A stretch of DNA of 64,000 nucleotides from Vibrio diazotrophicus (lineage in GTDB: Bacteria; Pseudomonadota; Gammaproteobacteria; Enterobacterales; Vibrionaceae). Made by a program: the position numbers and the translations under genes. The notes beneath the pieces are model-generated. The model worked only from the letters and a program-made list of their open reading frames with translations, was not told the origin of the DNA and ran no database searches. The stretch is taken from positions 62,001-126,000 of the forward strand of contig NZ_CP151842.1 in assembly GCF_038452265.1 (NCBI RefSeq), read 5' to 3'. Every line of letters starts with the position of its first letter. Position 1 is the stretch's first letter. This document shows positions 28,829-36,877 of this stretch, in pieces.

Positions 28829-31003
28829 ATGATGGATCCTTCTCTTTTACTCGACGGTTTAAACGACAAACAACGCGAAGCAGTTGCTGCGCCACTTGAA
28901 AACCTATTAGTGTTGGCAGGTGCGGGCAGTGGTAAAACGCGGGTTCTCGTACACCGTATCGCTTGGTTATTATCGGTAGAGCAAGCGTCACCGTTCTCAA
29001 TTATGTCGGTAACCTTTACCAATAAAGCTGCTGCGGAAATGCGTGGTCGTATTGAAGAGCTGATGATGGGCAGTTCATCTGGCATGTGGAATGGTACGTT
29101 TCACGGTATTTGCCATCGTATTTTGCGGGCGCACTATCTGGATGCGAAGCTACAAGAAGATTTTCAAATCATTGACTCTGAAGACCAAATGCGTTTGTTG
29201 CGCCGTCTGATAAAAGCGCAAAACTTGGATGAGAAGCAATGGCAAGCGCGTCAGGTATCGTGGTGGATTAACGGCAAAAAAGACGAAGGTTTACGTCCAG
29301 CACATATTGATTCGTACCGTGATCCTATCACTCAGACTTATGTACAGATTTACACGGCCTATCAAGATGCGTGTGATCGCGCTGGATTGGTCGACTTTGC
29401 TGAGATCTTGCTGCGAACGTTAGAGTTATTGCGTGATAACAAGCATATTCGCGAACATTATCAAGCTCGCTTTAAACATATTTTGGTCGACGAATTTCAA
29501 GATACCAACAATATTCAATACGCTTGGCTGCGTCTGATGACGGGCAAAGATACTCACGTAATGATCGTCGGTGATGATGACCAGTCTATTTATGGTTGGC
29601 GTGGCGCGAAGGTTGAGAACATCGAAAAATTCACGCAGGAATTTCCGAGTGTGAATACCATTCGTCTGGAACAAAACTACCGTTCGACTAAAACTATCCT
29701 TGAAGCATCAAACACCTTGATTGCCAATAACAGCGAGCGTATGGGTAAAGAGCTTTGGACAGATGGTGTCGAAGGTGAGCCTATCTCTGTTTATTCCGCC
29801 TATAACGAGCTGGATGAAGCGCGATTTGTGGTCGGTAAAATTAAAGCGTGGCATGAAGATGGTGGTGCTCTGGAAGATACCGCGATTTTGTATCGTAACA
29901 ACGCCCAGTCACGTGTGTTGGAAGAAGCATTAATTCAGGCGGGTTTGGCATATCGAATCTACGGCGGTATGCGATTTTTCGAACGTCAGGAAATCAAAGA
30001 CGCTCTGAGCTACCTGCGCTTAATGGCTAATCGCAATGATGATTCCGCATTTGAACGTGTGGTGAATACACCCACTCGTGGCTTAGGCGATAAAACCTTG
30101 GATACCATTCGTTTTGCCGCTCGTGACCGTGGCTGCACCTTATGGGATGCTAGTGTTCTGTTGTTAGAAGAGAAAGTGTTAACAGGGCGCGCGGCGTCAG
30201 CCCTTGGCCGCTTTGTTGAGCTGGTTAATGCACTAGAAGATGATAGTGCTGAAATGTCTTTGCACCAGCAAACTGACCATGTGATTAAAACCTCGGGTCT
30301 GTTTGAAATGTACCAGCAAGAGAAAGGCGAAAAGTCCAAGGCGCGTATTGAGAACTTGGAGGAGCTGGTAACGGCCACTCGTCAGTTCGAAAAGCCTGAA
30401 GAAGCAGAAGAGATGACGTTGCTGACGGCATTCTTAACCCATGCGGCACTGGAATCTGGTGAAGGTCAGGCGGATGAGTTTGATGATGCTGTCCAACTGA
30501 TGACTCTGCACAGTGCTAAAGGTCTGGAATTCCCTATGGTATTTATGGTCGGCGTTGAAGAGGGCATGTTCCCTAGCCAGATGTCAGCAGAAGAAGCGGG
30601 GCGTTTAGAAGAAGAACGCCGCTTGTGTTATGTGGGCATGACCCGCGCAATGCAAAAGCTCTACATCACTTATGCGGAAATGCGCCGTTTGTACGGACAA
30701 GACAAGTATCACAAACCTTCGCGCTTTATTCGTGAACTGCCGGAGAAATGTTTGGATGAAGTGCGAATGAAAGCGCAGGTGAGTCGTCCAGCAAGCAGTG
30801 GTCGTTTCAGCCAGACGGTGGTAAAAGAGAACTTCAATGAGACTGGCTTTACGCTCGGTTCTCGCGTTCGCCACCCTAAGTTTGGTGAAGGTACGATCAT
30901 CAACTTCGAGGGCAGCGGTCCGCAAAGTCGCGTTCAGGTTGCGTTTAACGGTGAAGGTATCAAATGGCTGGTCACTGCATACGCTAAGCTGGAACGCATG
31001 TAA
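28829..31003 (+). CDS. uvrD: DNA helicase II UvrD
   Basis: This 724-residue SF1A 3'-5' helicase acts in nucleotide excision repair and mismatch repair. Walker A GAGSGKT is at residues 31-37, followed by [42 protein letters not shown] and LMTLHSAKGLEFPMVF. The C-terminal tail ends in a Tudor-like segment (RHPKFGEGTIINFEGSG ... VAFNGEGIKWLV) that binds RNA polymerase in the family. Two adjacent ATG codons (28829 and 28832) are possible; the second gives the exact family start MDPSLLLDGLNDKQREAV. It is divergent from the bufferin operon. Confidence 0.97.
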   Translation: MMDPSLLLDGLNDKQREAVAAPLENLLVLAGAGSGKTRVLVHRIAWLLSVEQASPFSIMSVTFTNKAAAEMRGRIEELMMGSSSGMWNGTFHGICHRILRAHYLDAKLQEDFQIIDSEDQMRLLRRLIKAQNLDEKQWQARQVSWWINGKKDEGLRPAHIDSYRDPITQTYVQIYTAYQDACDRAGLVDFAEILLRTLELLRDNKHIREHYQARFKHILVDEFQDTNNIQYAWLRLMTGKDTHVMIVGDDDQSIYGWRGAKVENIEKFTQEFPSVNTIRLEQNYRSTKTILEASNTLIANNSERMGKELWTDGVEGEPISVYSAYNELDEARFVVGKIKAWHEDGGALEDTAILYRNNAQSRVLEEALIQAGLAYRIYGGMRFFERQEIKDALSYLRLMANRNDDSAFERVVNTPTRGLGDKTLDTIRFAARDRGCTLWDASVLLLEEKVLTGRAASALGRFVELVNALEDDSAEMSLHQQTDHVIKTSGLFEMYQQEKGEKSKARIENLEELVTATRQFEKPEEAEEMTLLTAFLTHAALESGEGQADEFDDAVQLMTLHSAKGLEFPMVFMVGVEEGMFPSQMSAEEAGRLEEERRLCYVGMTRAMQKLYITYAEMRRLYGQDKYHKPSRFIRELPEKCLDEVRMKAQVSRPASSGRFSQTVVKENFNETGFTLGSRVRHPKFGEGTIINFEGSGPQSRVQVAFNGEGIKWLVTAYAKLERM

Positions 31004-31028
31004 TTGTTGTGGATGTATAGAGATAAGA

Positions 31029-31054
31029 ACCTAGCCTCAGTGCTAGGTTTTTTT
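31029..31054 (+). terminator. Terminator of uvrD
   Basis: ACCTAGC / GCTAGGT with a 6-base loop and seven T residues. Confidence 0.88.
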
Positions 31055-31086
31055 ATATCGTCGATTCAGTTGTAAGCAGAAAAAGA

Positions 31087-31117
31087 AAAACCCCGAGGGC
31101 GCGAGCCCTTCGGGGTT
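31087..31117 (-). terminator. Terminator of the CsrB-type RNA
   Basis: On the minus strand AACCCCGAAGGGCT / GCCCTCGGGGTT is followed by TTTTTCTTTTT. It ends the regulatory RNA and lies convergent to the uvrD terminator. Confidence 0.92.
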
Positions 31118-31495
31118 ATAGTCTTACTTGCAGCAATCCAGCTACTAATAGGTGCTCCCTGCATCTATTCCTTGATAAGTGTGCTGTATTCCTTCAGCGC
31201 AATCCTTTCATCGCCATCCTAGCGGTGTCCATAATCTTCCTGATCTGCTAACAATCCTCGTTAGCTCACATCACTTGTTCCCTGAGCGGTGTCCCTGACA
31301 TCATCCTGATGTTAAGTCCTTTCCTCATCCAGAGGTGTCCATTGCCATTCCCTTGTCGCTACCATCCTAGTAACGAATGAGTCCGTTCAATGTCCATTTT
31401 GCTTTCCATGCCGATTATTCATCCTGAACAACCGTAACTTCATCCTGAAGCTCACTATCCTTAGCGATCCATTCCGTGTCAGCATCCTTCCGACA
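31088..31495 (-). ncRNA. CsrB/CsrC-family regulatory RNA (CsrA sponge)
   Basis: Read on the minus strand, this roughly 400-base stretch contains about 28 GGA triplets, about 14 of them AGGA, many in short hairpin loops such as TCAGGATGA and CTAGGATGG. It has no long open frame and ends in a strong terminator. This is the signature of RNAs that titrate CsrA and so control carbon storage, motility and, in vibrios, quorum sensing. The 5' end at about 31495 is inferred from the promoter at 31502-31529. A VarA/UvrY-type activator site lies at 31654-31671. Vibrios usually carry several such RNAs; which paralogue this is cannot be told. Confidence 0.9.
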
Positions 31496-31501
31496 GAGTT
31501 A

Positions 31502-31529
31502 ATATTACCGACTAGGAGGCATTCAGCAA
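31502..31529 (-). promoter_or_regulatory. Promoter of the CsrB-type RNA
   Basis: On the minus strand the -35 TTGCTG (31529-31524), 16 bases and the -10 TAATAT (31507-31502) place the start near 31495, just ahead of the first GGA motifs. Confidence 0.6.
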
Positions 31530-31587
31530 CGCAAAGAAATCGTTTGCATGCTGATATTTTTTGCCTAAAAAGTAACTTGTTTATAAA

Positions 31588-31600
31588 AATCATTTACTTA
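31588..31600. promoter_or_regulatory. Candidate IHF site upstream of the CsrB-type RNA
   Basis: AATCATTTACTTA fits WATCAANNNNTTR with one mismatch. It lies between the activator site and the promoter, where DNA bending would be needed; IHF acts at csrB promoters in enterobacteria. Confidence 0.35.
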
Positions 31601-31653
31601 ATTATTTCAGGCATCTTTTTTCTAGCGTAGAAAGAGATATTTCCCTATCTGTT

Positions 31654-31671
31654 TGTGAGAGATCTCGCACA
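31654..31671. promoter_or_regulatory. VarA/UvrY (GacA)-type upstream activating site
   Basis: TGTGAGAGATCTCGCACA is a near-perfect 18-base palindrome close to the known consensus TGTAAGN6CTTACA. It is centred about 168 bases before the predicted RNA start, a distance like that of the E. coli csrB site. Confidence 0.75.
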
Positions 31672-31750
31672 AGATTATGGGGTGATCCGCTATTGTTTGT
31701 GTTGGGTTGATTTGCACTTTAAGTGAATTTAAATTCATTTTAACGGTATT

Positions 31751-32410
31751 TTAGTGAATGAAACTGGTCAGTGACTGCCAAAGAATCGTGAGACCAATTA
31801 GAGAAAAAATCACTCCACACAGTAAATCAATATAGCGACTTGCTTGGTTTAGCTTTGTTTGTAGGCGTTCAGTGGAAAGCATCCACGCAAGGCAAGCAAA
31901 CCAAGTCAGCGATAATCCCCATAAAATTAGCAGCGCAAAACCTTTGCCCGTCACTGACATACTTGCCGGAACCAGCGTCGACATTAAGCTCACAAAGAAA
32001 ACCAGAGCTTTCGGGTTCAGGATATTTGTCATGAACCCACGGGAAAAGGCCTGTTTCTTATTGCTCAGTAACAGCGTATTTTTATCTGCGGGTGCGATCT
32101 CTGCTGCTGAGTTCCAGTTAGCGATAGTGGCTTTCAGCGCTCCAAAGCCTAGGTAAAGTAAATAACTGCCTCCGCATAGCTGCAGTAAAGCAAACAAGAC
32201 GGGCTGTTGGTGAACCAAATAGCTGATACCGGTAATGCTAAGAAGCGAATGCAGCAGTATGCCGAAAGAGAGTCCAAGCGCGATGTAAATACCAGTTTGA
32301 CGGCCATAACGAGTGGCATTTTGCACCACTAAGGCGACATCTGGACCCGGACTCATCAGTGCGACGAAATGCACTCCGGCTAGAGTGATAAGGATGCTGG
32401 CTTCATTCAT
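31751..32410 (-). CDS. LysE/RhtB-family amino-acid exporter
   Basis: This 219-residue inner-membrane protein has about six helices. The N-terminal FVALMSPGPDVALVVQNATRYGR matches the LysE family hallmark (SPGPD around residue 20-24), and the mid-region FMTNILNPKALVFFVSL is the second conserved block. It probably exports an amino acid or related metabolite by proton antiport; the substrate cannot be set. It lies 81 bases after the AraC-type regulator gene on the same strand, which may control it. Confidence 0.9.
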   Translation of the reverse strand: MNEASILITLAGVHFVALMSPGPDVALVVQNATRYGRQTGIYIALGLSFGILLHSLLSITGISYLVHQQPVLFALLQLCGGSYLLYLGFGALKATIANWNSAAEIAPADKNTLLLSNKKQAFSRGFMTNILNPKALVFFVSLMSTLVPASMSVTGKGFALLILWGLSLTWFACLAWMLSTERLQTKLNQASRYIDLLCGVIFSLIGLTILWQSLTSFIH

Positions 32411-32491
32411 ATAAAAACTCCTACTTTGAATGAAGAGATTGTGCCTTGAGCTATCTAAGTTGGCTTGTAAATTTTTGACAGTGTGAAACGT

Positions 32492-33286
32492 TTAATTTAC
32501 TGCAGATGGAGAAATACCGTAGCAGTGTTTAAAAGCTTTGGTGAAATGTGCTTGGTCGTAGAAGCCCACCTGCATAGCGACTTCAGTACCAGACAAGCCA
32601 CTTTTCACCAACTTCATCCCCTGTTCTATACGTAAACGAGTGAGCCAGGCGTATGGAGTCATGTTCATGCGCGCTTTGAAGTGGCGTTGAAACTGAGTCG
32701 GGCTGAGTGAACAAAGGTTCGCGAGCTGTTCTAAGCGTACAGGTTGATCAAGATGTGCAAGAAGATACTCTTTCAGCGTAGCCAGTGATTGTTTTCCAAG
32801 TGGGATGGCTGCCTTTTGTTTTAAAGCACCATAACGTTCAACCAATCCACCCAAACCCTCATAAGGAAGGCAATCAAGCGCTAGTTGGCTCAAGTTCGGT
32901 TGCATCAGCTTTTGATGTAATTGAGCAAGAGGGGCAAACAGATTTGGATCGCTAATGATGAGCTGTTTAAAACTCAACATATCACTTGGTTGCGTGAACT
33001 CTAGGTTGTCAGTAAACCAGGTTGGGTCAATAGAAAAGACGCGTACCTGATAGCCCGTATCTAAGATAGAACTGCCATCGTGGAGTTCATCTGGCGGCAT
33101 AACAATAATGTCACCGTAACCGACATTGTGTTGTGTACCTTGATGAGAAAATTTTTGCTGTCCGCTGGTCATTAACCCAATGTGAAAATCTAAGTGATAG
33201 TGGCGATCGAAAGCGAACTGATGGTAATCAGCTTCGATCAAACTTATCCCTTGATGTTGAGTTGATGAGTAGAGGATTTTGTCCAT
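32492..33286 (-). CDS. AraC-family transcriptional regulator
   Basis: This 264-residue protein has an N-terminal cupin-like sensing domain (about residues 15-100, with HYHLDFHIGLM and MPPDELHDG) and a C-terminal pair of helix-turn-helix motifs. The first is VRLEQLANLCSLSPTQFQRHFK near 180-202 in two parts, and the second ends GFYDQAHFTKAFKHCYGISPS. This AraC subtype is often found next to LysE-type exporters, which fits the gene just downstream. No ribosome site is visible: a perfect 14-base inverted repeat ends 1 base before the start codon. Confidence 0.88.
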   Translation of the reverse strand: MDKILYSSTQHQGISLIEADYHQFAFDRHYHLDFHIGLMTSGQQKFSHQGTQHNVGYGDIIVMPPDELHDGSSILDTGYQVRVFSIDPTWFTDNLEFTQPSDMLSFKQLIISDPNLFAPLAQLHQKLMQPNLSQLALDCLPYEGLGGLVERYGALKQKAAIPLGKQSLATLKEYLLAHLDQPVRLEQLANLCSLSPTQFQRHFKARMNMTPYAWLTRLRIEQGMKLVKSGLSGTEVAMQVGFYDQAHFTKAFKHCYGISPSAVN

Positions 33287-33287
33287 A

Positions 33288-33326
33288 TTAAGCTTGGCGA
33301 AATAAACAGCAATTCGCCAAGCTTAA
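33288..33326. promoter_or_regulatory. Perfect 14-base inverted repeat abutting the araC-type start codon
   Basis: TTAAGCTTGGCGAA and TTCGCCAAGCTTAA are exact complements around an 11-base loop. The repeat ends one base before the ATG, taking the place of a ribosome site. It may be an operator for autoregulation, an RNA hairpin that limits translation, or a terminator of rarD without a T run. Confidence 0.6.
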
Positions 33327-33359
33327 CCAGTCGCTATAGGAATGTCTTGTAAAAAACGA

Positions 33360-34277
33360 TCACTTAGCTGCAACAATCGTTGCTGGGCGTTTTCTGCCTT
33401 GCGTCAAACCGTCATAGCTGAACACCACTAACGCACCCCAGATGAAGGTGAAAGTGATGGCTTTATCGGTCGAGAACGCTTCTCCGTAAATCAGCACGGC
33501 CAACAAGAACATCAAACTTGGACCTATGTACTGGAAAAATCCCAAGGTCGACAGTTTGAGTTTTGTCGCTGCACCCGTAAAACAGAGTAAAGGTAATGTA
33601 GTGACGATACCGGCACTGATCAGCAGTATATTAAGGTTCAATTCGTTGTTGGCCATTGAGCTGGTGGCTGAGTCGGCAAACCAAGCCAGATAAATCAAAG
33701 CGGCTGGTATTAGCACTAAGGTTTCAATAAATAGACCTGTCTGGCCGTTAACACTCACTTTTTTACGCAATAAGCCATAAAAGGCAAAACTGATGGCTAG
33801 CGCAAATGCGACCACAGGTACGGAGCCGAACACAACAATTTGAATCGCGACGCCAATCGCTGCCAGCGCTACAGCAAACCACTGAAGCTTACGTAATCGT
33901 TCACCGAGAAACAGCATGCCAAATACAACGTTGATCAGAGGGTTAATGTAATAGCCCAAGCTTGCGTCCAACATGTGGTTTGCATTGATTGCCCAGATGA
34001 AAATCAGCCAGTTGGCACCGATGAGTAGAGCGGTAGCAATCAGATATAACATCTTAGATTTTGACTGGAAAATGCTGACAACGTTACGCCATTGGTGACT
34101 AAAATGGATGATTATCGCTAAAAAGAAAAACGACCAAATAACGCGATGGCTTAGGATTTCCAGAGCAGGAACGAAAGTAATGGTTTTAAAATATATCGGT
34201 GCAATACCCCACATTGTGTAGGCACCGATAGCCAGTAATACGCCTTTTTTAGCGTTTGTTTGCTCTTCTGGAGTCAT
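33360..34277 (-). CDS. rarD: RarD protein, EamA-family transporter
   Basis: This 305-residue protein has ten predicted membrane helices in two EamA repeats. The start KKGVLLAIGAYTMWGIAPIY and the segment SLGYYINPLINVVFGMLFLG identify the RarD subgroup (DMT superfamily). It is probably an export or uptake carrier of small metabolites; the name comes from chloramphenicol sensitivity in Pseudomonas, and the substrate is not known. It is on the same strand as the araC-type gene with an 73-base gap. Confidence 0.9.
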   Translation of the reverse strand: MTPEEQTNAKKGVLLAIGAYTMWGIAPIYFKTITFVPALEILSHRVIWSFFFLAIIIHFSHQWRNVVSIFQSKSKMLYLIATALLIGANWLIFIWAINANHMLDASLGYYINPLINVVFGMLFLGERLRKLQWFAVALAAIGVAIQIVVFGSVPVVAFALAISFAFYGLLRKKVSVNGQTGLFIETLVLIPAALIYLAWFADSATSSMANNELNLNILLISAGIVTTLPLLCFTGAATKLKLSTLGFFQYIGPSLMFLLAVLIYGEAFSTDKAITFTFIWGALVVFSYDGLTQGRKRPATIVAAK

Positions 34278-34591
34278 TGTTTATTCTCGATTGAGAGTTG
34301 TTCGATACCTAGTTATAAATGGCAGCATTTACCGAGGTATTACAGAATGTTTCGAAAGGAGTTTGCAGTATATACACAAAATACCCGACTGTGCAGCTAA
34401 GGAATTATCGGCAAGTGATATTTAACACTCATCTGGGAGAACCTCTGATTTGTCGAACTTTTCTTACAGCGACCTCGAGTTCACCATTCTCTTATACATT
34501 TAGCGGTTTTATTCACCGTTAAACGTCTCTACAATATCGGGCTAATTTGATGTTTACGCATCATTGGATTTACCCATTACTGAGAGCTTGC
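34278..34591. other. Divergent intergenic region rarD-recQ
   Basis: About 310 bases with no convincing gene. A 67-codon open frame at 34319-34522 lacks a ribosome site and any recognisable feature. TACAAT at 34530-34535 could be the -10 of recQ, with a poor -35. Confidence 0.45.
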
Positions 34592-36427
34592 ATGACCGCC
34601 ACTTTAATTGCTGAACATTCAGAGTCACCGTTGACTGCGACAGAAGTCTTGCGTGATGTATTCGGCTATCAAACTTTCAGAGACGGTCAACAAGAAGTCA
34701 TAGATACCGCAATTCAAGGTAATGACAGCCTTGTGATTATGCCGACCGGCGGTGGTAAATCACTCTGTTACCAAATTCCAGCCTTGGTTCGTTCTGGTGT
34801 CACTGTGGTGATTTCGCCACTGATTTCGCTGATGAAAGACCAGGTCGACCAACTAAAAGCTAACGGGGTGTCTGCGGAGTGTGTCAATTCGACGCAAACC
34901 CGTGAAGAGCTAGTCAGTGTTTATAACCGTATGCATGCGGGACTGGTTAAGCTGATTTATGTTTCTCCCGAGCGAGTACTCACTAACGAGTTTATCGAGC
35001 GTTTGCATAATATTCCGCTGACGATGATCGCGGTGGATGAAGCGCACTGCATTTCTCAGTGGGGACATGATTTCCGTCCTGAATATGCCTTGCTGGGGCA
35101 ACTAAAGCAGTTGTTCCCTCATGTGCCAATTATGGCGCTGACCGCGACCGCCGATGACGCCACTCGTAGCGATATTCTGCATCGCCTAAACCTGACTGAG
35201 CCTCATATCTATCTGGGCAGTTTTGACCGTCCAAATATTCGCTATACCTTGGTTGAAAAACACAAACCGGTTTCTCAAATTATTCGCTACTTGGGCACGC
35301 AAAAAGGGCAGTGCGGAATCATCTACTGCGGTAGCCGTAAAAAAGTGGAAATGCTGACTGAGAAGTTGTGCAACAACCACATTCGCGCGGCCAGTTACCA
35401 TGCTGGGTTAGAGGTTGATGAACGTGCCTACGTGCAAGAAGCCTTTCAGCGAGATGATATTCAGATTGTTGTCGCTACAGTGGCGTTTGGTATGGGGATT
35501 AACAAACCGAACGTACGTTTTGTGGTTCACTTTGATATTCCAAGAAATATAGAGTCTTACTATCAGGAAACGGGTCGAGCCGGTCGTGATGGTTTACCAG
35601 CAGAAGCGATGATGCTTTACGATCCTGCGGATATTTCTTGGCTTCGCCGTATGTTGGACGAGAAAGACGAAGGACCGCAAAAGCAGGTTGAAACCCATAA
35701 GCTGACAGCGATGAGTAACTTTGCTGAAGCGCAGACATGTCGTCGTCAGGTTCTTCTTAATTATTTTGGTGAGTATCGTGAAAAGCCTTGCGGCAACTGC
35801 GATATCTGCCTTGATCCGCCAAAGCACTTTGACGCTACAGATGAAGCGCGCAAAGCACTGTCGTGTGTTTATCGTATTAATCAAAACTTCGGTATTGGTT
35901 ATGCGGTTGAAGTGCTGCGTGGCATGCAAAATATTCGCGTGCGCGAAAATGGCCACGATAAAATTTCCACCTATGGCATTGGTCGTGACCATAGCCATGA
36001 TTACTGGGTGAGTATTTTCCGCCAGTTAATTCACAAAGGCATGCTGTGCCAAAACATCACTCGAAATTCGACCCTTCAACTTACTGAAGAAGCTCGTCCG
36101 CTTCTGCGTGGTGATATGACGTTAGAGCTGGCGGTTCCTCGTCTCGACACCGCTGTTCGCGCGGCTAAATCCGATAAGCTTTCGAGCAAGAATTACGACA
36201 AGAAACTGTTTGCCAAGTTACGTAAACTGCGTAAATCCATTGCGGATGAAGACGGTTTGCCACCTTACGTGGTGTTCAGTGACGCAACCTTAATTGATAT
36301 GGCGGAGATTCTGCCAACCTCTTACGGTGAAATGTTGGCAGTCAACGGTGTTGGTCAGCGAAAGTTGGAAAAATACGCCGACCCATTCTTAGATTTGATT
36401 CAGGAGCATTTAACCCATCATGGCTGA
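34592..36427 (+). CDS. recQ: ATP-dependent DNA helicase RecQ
   Basis: This 611-residue 3'-5' helicase of the RecF recombination pathway has Walker A MPTGGGKSLCYQ (about residues 49-60), the DEAH box AVDEAHCISQWGHDFRPEY, motifs GIIYCGSRKKVE and QETGRAGRDGLPAEA, the four-cysteine zinc region (CRRQVLLNYFGE, CGNCDIC), then winged-helix and HRDC domains (LPPYVVFSD). The start at 34592 (MTATLIAEHSE) matches the family length (609 in E. coli); an ATG 15 codons earlier adds an unlike extension. It overlaps the next gene by 8 bases. Confidence 0.95.
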   Translation: MTATLIAEHSESPLTATEVLRDVFGYQTFRDGQQEVIDTAIQGNDSLVIMPTGGGKSLCYQIPALVRSGVTVVISPLISLMKDQVDQLKANGVSAECVNSTQTREELVSVYNRMHAGLVKLIYVSPERVLTNEFIERLHNIPLTMIAVDEAHCISQWGHDFRPEYALLGQLKQLFPHVPIMALTATADDATRSDILHRLNLTEPHIYLGSFDRPNIRYTLVEKHKPVSQIIRYLGTQKGQCGIIYCGSRKKVEMLTEKLCNNHIRAASYHAGLEVDERAYVQEAFQRDDIQIVVATVAFGMGINKPNVRFVVHFDIPRNIESYYQETGRAGRDGLPAEAMMLYDPADISWLRRMLDEKDEGPQKQVETHKLTAMSNFAEAQTCRRQVLLNYFGEYREKPCGNCDICLDPPKHFDATDEARKALSCVYRINQNFGIGYAVEVLRGMQNIRVRENGHDKISTYGIGRDHSHDYWVSIFRQLIHKGMLCQNITRNSTLQLTEEARPLLRGDMTLELAVPRLDTAVRAAKSDKLSSKNYDKKLFAKLRKLRKSIADEDGLPPYVVFSDATLIDMAEILPTSYGEMLAVNGVGQRKLEKYADPFLDLIQEHLTHHG

Positions 36428-36734
36428 GTTCGGTTTAAAGGAATATCTGGCACAAGAAGGTCGACTGATTGTTCAAACTCAGGCGTTTGAGTTTGATAGT
36501 TTTCCTGCCATGGGTGAGTGTTTACTTACCTTGCTGTCTGCAACAGCAGTCGAGAAGCAACAGGATGCCGATCTGCATTCATGGCTGATTGATTTTGAAG
36601 GTTGTCGACTGATGCTGCGCGCTGAGCACTACAGTGAATGTGTGTGGCTAGAAGCAATGGGTGAAGGCCAGAGCCGAGAAGAACTGGATTTTATTGCCGG
36701 CTTGTTAGCTCGCGGAGTTTCCTGTTCTCGATAA
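36420..36734 (+). CDS. DUF3630-family protein
   Basis: This 104-residue acidic protein of unknown function begins inside the recQ stop region (8-base overlap), so it is almost certainly cotranslated with RecQ. It contains WLIDFEGCRLMLRAEHYSE and ends in ELDFIAGLLARG, features I recognise as DUF3630, a gammaproteobacterial family often placed after recQ. No catalytic motif or membrane segment is seen. The conserved coupling suggests a role related to RecQ, which is inference only. Confidence 0.8.
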   Translation: MAEFGLKEYLAQEGRLIVQTQAFEFDSFPAMGECLLTLLSATAVEKQQDADLHSWLIDFEGCRLMLRAEHYSECVWLEAMGEGQSREELDFIAGLLARGVSCSR

Positions 36735-36877
36735 ATAACCTGTTGATGGTAGCGAACGGGTAGCAAACGCAAACACGCATAAATCCATCCTTGGAGCTCT
36801 TATTTGCCGTCCATGGCAAATAAGGTTTGCTTATTGATACTCGTTCACTTTAATGCGCAGTCTAAAATCAGTGAGAA

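Noticed and set aside
31387..31593. A 68-codon open frame on the minus strand
   Set aside because: It lies in the 5' part of the CsrB-type RNA and its promoter; no ribosome site and no protein family signal.
34319..34522. A 67-codon open frame upstream of recQ
   Set aside because: No ribosome site, no recognisable motif, and it lies in a divergent promoter region.
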